From the NCBI RefSeq assembly GCF_001642475.1, contig NW_019173933.1, positions 62,001-126,000 of the forward strand: a DNA stretch of 64,000 bases, read 5' to 3'. The DNA is from Fonsecaea monophora (taxonomy: Eukaryota > Ascomycota > Eurotiomycetes > Chaetothyriales > Herpotrichiellaceae). Below are positions 10,547 through 19,934 of the stretch, in pieces. Positions within the stretch are counted from its first letter, which is position 1. Each line of letters opens with the position of its first letter. The position numbers and the translations under genes were made by a program. A model generated the notes under the pieces. That model searched no databases. It was not told the DNA's origin and saw only the letters and a program-made list of their open reading frames with translations.

Positions 10547-12928
10547 ATGCCAGAGCCTCGTCGCTCCGGTCGTCAACGCAAGGTCAACCCGCGATATGCC
10601 AACGGCGGCTGGGACAAGGACACTTTACGTCGTCTGCGGGCCGACTCCGAGTCATCTGGTTCGTCCCCTGCTGAGGAGTCGATACCGTCGGACTCGGACG
10701 AGGGCGACGCGGCGAAGCATGTATCCGCCCAGGAAGAAGACGACGCATCTCTTGCCTCTGTTGCCTCGATACAATCGTCAGATGTTGAGACACCAGATCA
10801 AGGAAATGATGAAGATGGGAATGTGCATTCGACGTCCGACGAGAATATACCAAGCCGTAAACGACGAGGTCAGCCGTCACGCCCGCGTTCTGCACCTGCG
10901 GCTGAACTGACCCGCTCGCGTGGCTTACAGCCTCCCTCTCAACTTGGAAAGAGAGCAGCATATGCTAAAATCTTTGGTCCCGAGATTGACGACCTGTTTG
11001 AGGTTCTGACCGCCAGGGATACTTGGCTCAAGGGACAGGACATCACGGTCCCTACCCGCCAAACGCTGTTCACTGCCATTCAACAGATAGACGATTTCGA
11101 GGAAAGCAACAATGGGAGTAATGAGGAATCACCCCGAGAAAAAGAAGATGCCTTCGCGGTGGAGTCGTTGTTTGAGACGGTCCATACCCGTCAAGTTTTG
11201 AAGGTAATTGACCTGGAGGCTATTCATGAGAAGTACCTGCTCCATCGAGTTCCAGAGCATTCAGTTGTTCTTGGGCCGTGGGGTAAGCAAAATAAGTTTG
11301 GTATTGATTATCTGTCCTCGTTGGACACAGGAAAAGCGTGGCTGGATGACGGTACGACCGAGGGCGTTGAGACCTCGCACACCGGAGAACAGCCCGCCCA
11401 AGCGAGTTATCATCAAGCCTGGCTCATAAATGTCGGAGAGAAAGTACAGTGTCTCGCGTGGGCTGTGGGAAACACCCATTCCGTGCAGTACCTTGCTGTG
11501 GCTGTCAAATGCACCTCGTCCCAGAGGCGAATGGTCCCCTACGAGAAAGAACGTGAACGTCCGGCTTTTCATCCCTCGCCTGCTTATCCAACCAGCATAC
11601 AAATCTGGGCCTTTCATACCAGACCAACCGATATTGAAAAAATCCGAAACCTGGCAATAGACGAGGAGCCGAGCTTGGTGATGGTGATTGGTACCGAATG
11701 GGGCAATATTCGGCAGCTCAAGTGGTGTCAACTTGAACCAGCTGACGACACGAACCAGACGAACTCCGTTAATCCAACTATCGGTCTTCTTGCGGCTGTC
11801 TCAAGCGACGGTCATGCTCGCATTATTGCCGTGCCGCGTCCCAAAGATCGCAAAAAGGGGATCCCAGTCACTCTCCGAGTCGAAAGGGCTGGCTTCGATA
11901 TTCCCCCTCCTGCAGACACTATCTTCACTACGCTGGAATTCGCCGACCCTACGAATTTCCTACTTGGCACCGCCGATGGGTTTCTCTATTGCTTCGATTT
12001 GACCGAACTGCAGAGTCAAGAGGGTCTCCCGAAGTGCTACATGAAACAACGGCTCCACCACACGTACGTTCTTTCGGTCTGCGCGGGAGCGCCTGGTGCG
12101 CAATCCACGTTCCTGGCCAGCACTTCGGCTTCAGGTGACCTTGCTCTGACAGACCTGCGAAGCCCAGAACATGACCAAGTGCACGTCCCTCGTCCTAGCT
12201 TCCCAACGCGAGATCTGATATACGCTCCTTTCACACGCTCCTTCATTGCAGTTCTCGACCGGAGCGGAAACACACAGGTAGAGAGGAACGCCGCGACGTT
12301 CCTGGTCTGCCACCACATCCGGCAGTTCCCGAATCTGTCCAAGATTGCGAAACTCCCGCATGACACGGGAGCTACGACGGCCCTGGCTGGTTCCCAATGG
12401 CACCCGTGCATTCTCGTCGGCAACGCCAAGGGTCAAGTCCTGGCGACGAACTATCTCCGAAAGGTGCTCCCTTACCGCAAAACGGACCCCAAAAAGGCCG
12501 TGGGCGCATACCTGCAAAAGATCTGCGAGTATGATTGGCGACCGCTCACGGCAGAGGAGCAATACAGAGAAACCAACCCGTCATCACCATCAGTTGCCAA
12601 CTCAAGCGAAGCAGGGAAAGAGGAAGAAGCAACAACCGACCTCTACCACGGGCACGACACCCGCCCAGGCGTATCCCGCTTCCACGAGGGCTTCAAGCCG
12701 GAAAAAATCGAAGTCGCCTATTCGCTACCCACCGTGAAGAAGTCGTCGAGGCCTCGAAAGACCCCCGCCGGAGGCACAGGAGCCGGTGAGGCCGTCTTTG
12801 AAGAAGAGCAAGCCGTTACTGCACTCGCATGGAACCCCAATGCAGCCTGTGCCGGCGTCGCGGCCATGGGATGGGGCAGCGGCATCGTGCGCGTGCAGGA
12901 TCTGGCATACGATATGCCTCCGTCGTGA
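10547..12928 (+). CDS. TFC6: TFIIIC WD-repeat subunit (TFC6/Sfc6/GTF3C2-like)
   Basis: Single exon, 793 residues. TFIIIC binds the B box of tRNA genes and recruits TFIIIB for RNA polymerase III. The protein opens with a basic RRSGRQRKVNPRY motif, an AT-hook-like DNA-contact signature frequent in this family, followed by an acidic Ser/Glu/Asp-rich region to about residue 140. A block KRAAYAKIFGPEIDDL then starts the folded part. From about 245 to the C-terminus the sequence has beta-propeller character with poorly conserved WD-like repeats, for example VQCLAWAVG, VMVIGTEWGNIRQLKWC, FLLGTADGFLYCFDL and VTALAWNPNAACAGVAAMGW at the very end. The final residues are GIVRVQDLAYD. The assignment to the TFC6 type is by layout and remembered family resemblance. 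A generic WD40 protein is the main alternative. Confidence 0.78.
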   Translation: MPEPRRSGRQRKVNPRYANGGWDKDTLRRLRADSESSGSSPAEESIPSDSDEGDAAKHVSAQEEDDASLASVASIQSSDVETPDQGNDEDGNVHSTSDENIPSRKRRGQPSRPRSAPAAELTRSRGLQPPSQLGKRAAYAKIFGPEIDDLFEVLTARDTWLKGQDITVPTRQTLFTAIQQIDDFEESNNGSNEESPREKEDAFAVESLFETVHTRQVLKVIDLEAIHEKYLLHRVPEHSVVLGPWGKQNKFGIDYLSSLDTGKAWLDDGTTEGVETSHTGEQPAQASYHQAWLINVGEKVQCLAWAVGNTHSVQYLAVAVKCTSSQRRMVPYEKERERPAFHPSPAYPTSIQIWAFHTRPTDIEKIRNLAIDEEPSLVMVIGTEWGNIRQLKWCQLEPADDTNQTNSVNPTIGLLAAVSSDGHARIIAVPRPKDRKKGIPVTLRVERAGFDIPPPADTIFTTLEFADPTNFLLGTADGFLYCFDLTELQSQEGLPKCYMKQRLHHTYVLSVCAGAPGAQSTFLASTSASGDLALTDLRSPEHDQVHVPRPSFPTRDLIYAPFTRSFIAVLDRSGNTQVERNAATFLVCHHIRQFPNLSKIAKLPHDTGATTALAGSQWHPCILVGNAKGQVLATNYLRKVLPYRKTDPKKAVGAYLQKICEYDWRPLTAEEQYRETNPSSPSVANSSEAGKEEEATTDLYHGHDTRPGVSRFHEGFKPEKIEVAYSLPTVKKSSRPRKTPAGGTGAGEAVFEEEQAVTALAWNPNAACAGVAAMGWGSGIVRVQDLAYDMPPS

Positions 12929-13976
12929 GAAAAAAAAAAGCCTCGACATCAGCCTATGTGTGATCCGTTATTCTGATTCCCTGGACCCGAGCTGGACCTC
13001 TTGAGAATGCCCTTTTGAGAGGACTTCGGTTGGGTAGCCCGACACTAATGGAGAAGACGGACTTTAACAGGGTCTCAATCTTCTTGTATGGTCCGAAAGA
13101 AGCCACTTGTGGATGAATTGTATATCCCAGAATCGAGGCGGAGCGACAATCCTTTGCAGGAAATGCGTGTGTTAAGAGAGCTTTCAACTTCCAAGGGCGA
13201 CACCATGACTCGGCCATGACTGCTAGGTCAATTCTAGCATGTCGATGGGAATCCTATTTCATCGCAAGATCTGCTGTTGATCCGAAGGTACTAGAGGGGG
13301 ATTGTCAATTGACATTATCGAGCGCAGATAGCCATCTACAGACACAGCTACTGGAGCATAACGTTCCCTCCCAACTCGGTTCACCATTTTCTGCTCCTTT
13401 TTCCTTCGTGATTTTTCTTCCTCTCCATTCTTTCATTTCCAAGCTCCTTTCTCTCACTCTCTGAAGTTTGCAAAAGCAAACACACGCACACGCACATCCT
13501 CCCCTCCCTGATTGATAGCTCCCATCACCTGTTTCAACATACTGTGAATGACGGGCTTTTCGTCAACAGGAAAAACAGCGCTCATCAGACCCTAGGTAGT
13601 GTACATGACAAACATAGGGGAAGTCGAAGTCCAGTCCATGCTTCCTCAAGATTTCCCCACCCTTTTTGATTCCATTACTCTCACATATTCCACAGTTCTT
13701 TCTGCTGTTGTTTCATACCCTCTGGCACATCTTCCTTTTTTCCATGTTTCAAACGCTTCATGCAATGCTGGAATCGATATCGCTAGATGGAGAAAAGACG
13801 TTGCATGTCAACTTCACCCGTGCCCATTCCCACCCCCTGAGGCGAGACGAAAAACAATCCTGGCCGTGAGATTCAAGAAACGAAAAGGTCGCGTAAATCC
13901 CGCATGGGACTCTTCGCCCCAAGCCTGCATGTCTCTCACAGGATGAAGCAAGCAAGGAGGAGAATCGACGAGACAT
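12929..13976. other. Convergent intergenic region
   Basis: Just over 1 kb between two genes that end facing each other. It has an A-run right after the TFIIIC-subunit stop, a short CA-type repeat (cacacgcacacgcac, about 13481-13496) and a pyrimidine-rich stretch at about 13380-13460. No coding sequence was recognised. Confidence 0.4.
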
Positions 13977-15415
13977 TTAGCTCTTGCTTTCGCCCCGAGG
14001 AGCACCTCCACCACGACCGCCTCGTGGTCCTCCCCGACCACCTCCGCCACGATGGCCATCTCCACGCCCTCCGCGACCGCGTCCTCTAAACTCGCCGCGT
14101 CCACCACGCGCACCACGTCCACGACCCCGCTCACGGCGTACCTGCTCGAATCCATCGTTCTCCTGTGCGGGCTTCTCCTCAGGAGTGGCAACAGCGGCGC
14201 CTACCTCTTCAGCCCAGCTGTTGGATTGGATTGCGGCGGGAGTCGCTGCAAGTCCTGTCTCAGTCTCTGCAGGAACACGAGGCACCTGGACCCATTCTTC
14301 GTTAGTCGCACTGGTATCGGTCACTATGGATGCCTGCGGGTCCCATGCCTCGCCGACTGCGTTGGCAGCTTCTTCACCAGTCGTGGACTGTTCTGGGACA
14401 GAGGGAGTAATCTCAGGTTCTGCAATGTCGTTGACGATGGTCTGGGTCTGGATAGCAGCAGCATCGTCAAGTTCAGTCAGACCAGCATTTGCTATCGTGT
14501 TATCGATCCCCGATTCAGCTGTGGCAGTGGCATCTTCTTTTGCTTCGGCCTCCTCTCCGATTTCTGGCTCTGTACTTTGCACCACATCTGGTGCACTCTG
14601 CAAGGAAGACTCTTTGATCTGTGCGTACGTGAACTCGAGAAGCTCACCATGAACATCAGTGACTTTGTCTTCTGTGCCATAGACCAGCTTCTGCAGCGTT
14701 GAGAGTGAAGATTCGTTGCCTTGATAGACCAATAGTAAAGCGCCCTCAAAGGCACGACCCTCATCAGTATCGGCTTCCTCGGACTGACGTTTTGACGCGG
14801 CGGAGTGTAGAAAGTGTGTAATAACTCGTAGCCCATCCTCGACGGCCTTTGCTTTGATTTCCTCAATCTCTTGTAGAGCATTCTCCTTGACTCTGGCAAT
14901 CTCAGCCTCGTGTGCTTCTATCAACTTTGACTTCTCTTTGAGGGCCTTGTCTTCAAGTTCTTGAGCGAAAGCGCGGAAGTGGGAGAGCTGTTCTTCAAGC
15001 TGGGTGACCTGGTTTTGCAGGGCAGGCTTCTTCAGGATCTGAGCTTTCTGATCGGCGTTGAGCTTCTTTTGTGCAACAAGGTCATCGAGGGAGACGTTTG
15101 GGTTTTCACTGATGACGGCATCAGCCTTTGCAGAGGCAGCAATCTTCTTGTTCAAGTTGCGGATATTCCTGATTGAGCATGGTCAGCATGTCTTCATCTC
15201 GTGCAATGTTAGGGCAACTACTTTAACAGGTCTTTGATGAAGGGACTGTCGGCGTGGGAATCCACACCATTCGTAGTAGGATTCATTTCGCTGGCGGAGA
15301 CTGCAGTTTCGACAGTTGGTGTCACGGTACCACCGTTCGTGGTCGCAGCTTCGCCTTTGGCTTTGCGCTTCTTTGCAGTCTTGGACTCAACGGGAACAGT
15401 GCCAGCGGTCGACAT
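13977..15415 (-). CDS. YAG7: YAG7-like dimerisation-domain protein with RGG tail
   Basis: Two exons: 15222-15415 and 13977-15168. The intron (15169-15221) has GTAGTT..CAATCAG ends and joins ..KDLLK to NIRNLNKK in frame, giving 461 residues. The N-terminus is low-complexity Thr/Ala/Lys, then a helical segment SPFIKDLLKNIRNLNKK. Next is a KADAVISENPNVSLDDLV block and a KLNADQKAQILKKP motif, both typical of fungal YAG7-like proteins. A long coiled coil (about 120-185) follows, then the globular dimerisation part (about 185-260). After a disordered acidic linker with repeated Trp-containing motifs (EEWVQVP, SWAEEVGA) the protein ends in a Gly/Arg-rich RGG region of about 60 residues, suggesting RNA binding. 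Its cellular role is poorly known, and ribosome or mRNA association is inference from the RGG tail. Confidence 0.82.
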
Positions 15416-16455
15416 ATTGGTTAGGCAGTCTTGGATTGGAAATCAAGATGCGGGACTGGAGAGAGGAATGCCTGGAGTGTGACAGGTGGTTGTTCAAGCG
15501 AGATGGACCAAGCGCAGGAGTCAGATGATGTGTTGAGAAGACGTGAGGTTAGGGTATGAGCTTGGATGGAGTAATGAAGCTGTAGTCAAGGAGGTAATGA
15601 GAATTTGGACGGTTTGCAACGTGCTCGCGTGAGGCTCTTGACAAAAACGAAATCAAATCAAATAAGTCCGAGATCCGCCAAGCAACAGTCTCCGAACTAT
15701 TCGATCAGGCTGCGCATTCACGAGGCTCCAGAGTCTTTTCCTACGAGATGAGGCTGTACCTCGTAGTTTACAAGTGATCTGTACATGGTTTCCAGGTGTT
15801 CTATGTCTTTCAATTATGACTTTTCAATGGTATGGGGTGAGTCATACGTCTCTATGTTCACGCCAAAAGCGTGTATACGAGGTAGACACGCCCTATCCTA
15901 CGTGCCTGGTTAGCTCACAGAGCGTCCGACAGCAACGTTGTGACTCATTCTTCTTAGAGCCGGGGAGCTGGGTGATCGGTCTTGGTCTGGGCTGACCCAA
16001 TTTGAGCAGTCGGTACCCGTAGGACAGGCTACCCAGGCGCCTAGGACAGTATACCTCTTCAATGGCTTAGCAGCTGAAGAGAATCGCAACCAAAACCAGT
16101 CTTTCCGTCGCACGCCCGAGGATACCTACTTGCAGGTAGGATCCGGGTTAGGTTCGCAGACAGAGCCTGCCTAGAGCGTGGGCTGTTTTCTTTCGGCGGA
16201 CCATTATGTTCACGAGATTCGTGACACTGCAGATGTGTCTGGGTCCTCCACCAACTCCCCCGCTTATGCCTCACTGGGCTTGTCTTCCATTTCGCTTCTT
16301 GACCCTTCCTGGTCTCTGTTCACCTTCTTCATATCCTCTTGCGCGGCAGATCTTGAGGGTTCTCGTCCCATTGGGTTCGAAGATGACGGGAGTGCAGGAT
16401 GTAACCACTGTGTGTTATCTCGAGAGTGTTGTGCTGTCGCCCTGGATTTGGCGGT
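15416..16455. other. Intergenic region with CTAG-rich patch
   Basis: Contains the upstream region of the YAG7-like gene and the 3' flank of the CENP-W gene. Between about 15990 and 16180 the sequence is unusually rich in CCTAG/TAGG words (for example ggcgcctagg and a near-palindrome cctacttgcaggtagg at 16126-16141). No gene is supported here. The open frames that cross into the CENP-W locus on the opposite strand are shadows. Confidence 0.35.
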
Positions 16456-16812
16456 TCAACCTTTGAATCGACGTAAAGTTGTCTACCACAACGATCAGTG
16501 CTCTGTCTCGCATTTTCCCAGCTTCCACAAGGCTCGTTGCGTACTATAGTGGCTTTCCTGATGTCTTTCGCGGTGACATTTTTATTGTTGTCCGAGAGTG
16601 CTTTGCGAGTCGCAGTCTGCATAAGCCTGCACCAAATTCCAGTGTTAGCTGTTAGATTTTCGTAGAGGTACCAGTGGGACAAACTCCTCCATGAACAGAA
16701 TGTAGTTGAGGTAGACCAATGGATCGACTTCTGTGGCCACCCTCTTCCTGGAGTGGGCTTTGAGGATCTTTCGCAGCGTAGACCGAGAATAGCCTCTGTC
16801 GGACGAAGTCAT
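16456..16812 (-). CDS. CENPW: CENP-W histone-fold kinetochore protein, 79 aa, three exons
   Basis: Reconstructed from three short exons: 16672-16812, 16545-16616 and 16456-16482. Introns 16617-16671 (55 nt) and 16483-16544 (62 nt) begin GTACCT and GTACGC and end GCAG and GTAG. A CTAAC branch site lies in the first. The 79-residue product has the histone-fold layout of CENP-W, the partner of CENP-T in the inner kinetochore CCAN. It has helix 1 YSRSTLRKILKAHSRK, a long helix 2 VDPLVYLNYILFMEEF, and the loop plus helix 3 NVTAKDIRKATI. It ends in TTLRRFKG-stop, the short C-terminus expected in this family. Frames close exactly through both joins. No exon exceeds 150 nt, so the gene is easily missed. 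An upstream in-frame ATG at 16995 would add 61 residues, but the ATG at 16812 matches the usual length. Confidence 0.85.
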
Positions 16813-17566
16813 GATAGACGTGATAGTTGTGCACTGTTGTACTCGAACTCGGGTGAGTTGTTTACAAGGTAGCGAGGACGACTTGAAAGGGACCGACTTG
16901 TCAACAAGATGCCGCCTCGGGCGTTTGGCAGAAACGCGCCGAGCCTGCAAACAAAGTGATGTCGATGGTGGCGCTTGATTGGTCGAGTATTTCACGAGTT
17001 ACTCGTTCTGCCCAATGATCTCTTCTATTTCAACTTTATCATGGAAGACTGTGAGAACTGAACCTATGCCCACCTCCCTCTCTGAGATGTCGGAAAATGA
17101 GCCTTTTGATTCCATAATCCCCCAGCTATGCTTCCGCACTATGAACATTCCACGCAGCGCAGACGGCTCGGATGCATGTATGCCCATGCCCACACTACGA
17201 ATCCCTACCGGTTGAAAAATCTTCAACACCATCACACTTACCCACGACGACCCGCGTTCGCCGCGAATTGCCACAGCCAAAAAGCAAATAGGCTCTGATC
17301 CGGTAACAATGGCGCAACTCCTCGCCGGAGTCTCGCCCTTGCGCGACCAGCGCTCCCGAGTCTGCACACTCTTCTTTTAACCTGGGAACATCGGGTGCTT
17401 CATCCTGCCGGTTGGGACCCCTCTCCGATAGCACATATATGCTTCATACCCCACTGAGACGCTTGTGGGCCTTGCAGACCTGTGCAGCAGTCAACAACCC
17501 TGATATGAAATCATCCATGACTTGGGGGGACAGTGACCTGCCCTTCAACAAATTCCAGAATCTGCC
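16813..17566. promoter_or_regulatory. Divergent intergenic region, CENP-W / DUF3468 regulator
   Basis: About 750 bp between two divergently read genes, so it should contain both promoters. No defined element could be assigned. A minor reading frame on the minus strand (16999-17367) has no recognisable product. Confidence 0.35.
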
Positions 17567-19291
17567 ATGGCCGATGATGACCTCAAGTTCGTCTTCCACG
17601 TGGGGACAGACGAGATCGGGGAGGGTGTTGGCATAAGTGCCAAAGAACGTCGCTCACATGCTGCGCGCATTGGTCGCCTCAACGCTGTACAGGCGGCGAG
17701 CAAGACCGCGAAGTCGAACCATGCTTCGAATCGTCCTGTTCCACATCCCGTTCCTCGAAAACAAGCTCTTTACAGGCTAGACTTACGACGGAAGACTAAC
17801 CGTCCAAGTACCTCCAACGTGAGCTCTCACTCCGAGTCTTCATCCAATGAAGAAAGACAGCTTTCGCCTCCTCCACCGCTGGTGCTCAATGGCAACTCTG
17901 ACCCATTTGCCATGCTACCCATCGTCATCACACCACTTGTGAACCAGTGCTTGACATTCATGCGGGAGGCGCTGTACCCAAGTATATACTACAACACCTT
18001 CTTCCGTCGCCTCTACGGTAGCTCCCATGGGCCAATCAATGTCCTCCAAGATAGCACTTGGCTACCCGCGCAGACGGCTCGACAAGATTGGGGCACGGCA
18101 GCGAGCAGCTTGACTTCCGAAGGGCAGGCCATGGCCTGTATTGCTAGTTTCCTAAGCAATATGGGCCCCCTAATGCCCGAGGAAAATCGACTCAAAATCA
18201 GCCGTGAGGCTCTGGTCTATACCACCAAGAGCTCACAGTTGTTACGAAAGTCCCTTGATGAGTTGCCCAGCATTGACGGCCAAAGTGTCCTGCTGCGAGA
18301 GCCAAGCCTCATCAGCCACGTCTTCTGGTTGTTTCGCGCGGCTGTCTTCTCGGAAAACAAAACCTCAGTATCAGTTCACGGCAAGGTCTTAGCTCGAAGC
18401 ATCATGCAAGGCTTCAATGACGGTGTTGTCGACCACTTGATGATTATACAAGCTATCAATGCCGATTGTGATGACGCCACCAAGTTTATGCGGCCCACCT
18501 ACTTCGATCCAGACTGGTACAAAACGATTGTCCAGCCAATATGGGCCACGGCCGAATATGTCCTACCTCCTATACCCGAAGCCGCTTACGTGAATATCAA
18601 TGCTACAATTGAATTGCCTGAGTTGCGGGAGATATTCATCAACTCGCTCCACCAGGCCGCATACTGCGAAGACGGAATGCAAGTGCCTGACGCAGCATGG
18701 GGTCCGCTGGAGCACAGACAGCTTGCGTTTGCCTGGTTTGCGACGCAGAGTGAGTACACCATGTCGAAACTTCTCCAGATCTACTTCGATCTCCGAGGTG
18801 GTAATCGTTCGTCCTCGCATCAAAAGAGGACGCGGCCAGCTCTTAAACCTGCCCAAAGGCTGACGCAGATTGCGCTGGCGCTGGGACTACTGTACTACGT
18901 CCGCGTCTTGGGCCACGAGACAAAAATCAACGGCAAGGACATTCGGGACTCCTCGCCTGAGATCCTGAGACATTTGAGAGCTGTCATGAACCAGGTCTTG
19001 ATTGTTGCCAGCGACGATGAAAAACGGCAGTACCACGAGGCGCACGCGTGGCTCTACTTCCTGGGGGCTTTTGAAGAAGAACGGAAGGACGTGTCGCCCA
19101 AATCGATTTGGTATCAGCACCGCCTTGCCGACCATGTCAACGTCTCGAGGGACAAGGGCTGGACCACTTCAATCAGCTGGAAAGACTACCGTCGCATTTT
19201 CCGCACATTCCTCTACAGCAACTGGGCTTACCCCAGCGGATCCACATGGTTCGATCGAGTCGTGGCCACGTACGAACGGCCAGTAGGATGA
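17567..19291 (+). CDS. Fungal-specific regulator-like protein (DUF3468), no zinc cluster
   Basis: Single exon, 574 residues, ATG at 17567. The N-terminus has the motif VGTDEIGEG followed by ISAKERRSHAARIGRLN, the short basic 'S-H-A-A' segment that introduces many fungal proteins of the DUF3468 (fungal transcription factor domain 2) type. From about 120 onward the helical regulatory domain is visible: a Phe/Met-rich ..NQCLTFMREALYPSIYYN segment, SSLTSEGQAMACIASFLSN, and a REPSLISHVFWLFRAAVFSENK block. The C-terminus, KDYRRIFRTFLYSNWAYP.., is aromatic. No Zn2Cys6 pattern is present, so direct DNA binding is doubtful. Such proteins are often annotated as transcription factors or as C6-lacking relatives without known targets. 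Divergent to the CENP-W gene and convergent with GID5. Confidence 0.78.
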   Translation: MADDDLKFVFHVGTDEIGEGVGISAKERRSHAARIGRLNAVQAASKTAKSNHASNRPVPHPVPRKQALYRLDLRRKTNRPSTSNVSSHSESSSNEERQLSPPPPLVLNGNSDPFAMLPIVITPLVNQCLTFMREALYPSIYYNTFFRRLYGSSHGPINVLQDSTWLPAQTARQDWGTAASSLTSEGQAMACIASFLSNMGPLMPEENRLKISREALVYTTKSSQLLRKSLDELPSIDGQSVLLREPSLISHVFWLFRAAVFSENKTSVSVHGKVLARSIMQGFNDGVVDHLMIIQAINADCDDATKFMRPTYFDPDWYKTIVQPIWATAEYVLPPIPEAAYVNINATIELPELREIFINSLHQAAYCEDGMQVPDAAWGPLEHRQLAFAWFATQSEYTMSKLLQIYFDLRGGNRSSSHQKRTRPALKPAQRLTQIALALGLLYYVRVLGHETKINGKDIRDSSPEILRHLRAVMNQVLIVASDDEKRQYHEAHAWLYFLGAFEEERKDVSPKSIWYQHRLADHVNVSRDKGWTTSISWKDYRRIFRTFLYSNWAYPSGSTWFDRVVATYERPVG

Positions 19292-19934
19292 CACACTTAC
19301 CATGGTAGACAACAACAGCGCTTATGCACAGTCTCAGCTATAGAACAAGACACATTGTTGTCACACGAACCGCCCTTCACGGCGACCACTCCGGCCACGA
19401 CCGATACGAAGCTGACGTAGGATCATGTCGGATCGCGGACACAACAACCGTCCCAGCTACGCTCAACCACCGGAGCCATGTCTACCCAGACGCGAAGCCC
19501 ACTCTGTGCGTCCAAAGGCGCATTGAGTGTGGGTTGTGCTCTCCGTAGGCAACACGGATGTCCATCGCAAGGGGCCCAGCCATGCTGTGGCTCCACTGAA
19601 ACCAGCATCGACAGCCTGGAGAAAGTACCGTCCGACTGTGAGTGGGTATCTTGCGCACTTACTGTTCAAACTTTGCGCTCGGCGGGAGATCTGCGAGCAC
19701 TAGGTTGTGGGACGACCCTTGGCTTTGAACACAGACAGTCTTGATCAGCTGGCTCTATATCCAAAACCGAGCTAGAATATAGACGCAGATCTGTCGTGTA
19801 CTCCCTGTACAGAATCAAAAGAGCTATATGGATATAGTGTTGAGAAGTTTATGCAGATCGCCCAAACAAAATGTCTTGTTCATATTGCTACAAAGTGCCC
19901 CTTTGGATATCTACCGCCAAAGACGACGTCTGTT
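19292..19934. other. Convergent intergenic region
   Basis: About 640 bp between the ends of two convergent genes. Short open frames on both strands overlap each other and resemble nothing known. I see no RNA or repeat. Confidence 0.4.

Noticed and set aside
13984..14652. 222-codon Pro/Arg/Ser-rich plus-strand frame
   Set aside because: Antisense shadow of the YAG7-like protein, its Arg/Pro content mirroring the RGG tail.
16178..16549. 123-codon plus-strand frame
   Set aside because: Overlaps the CENP-W 3' exons antisense and resembles nothing known.
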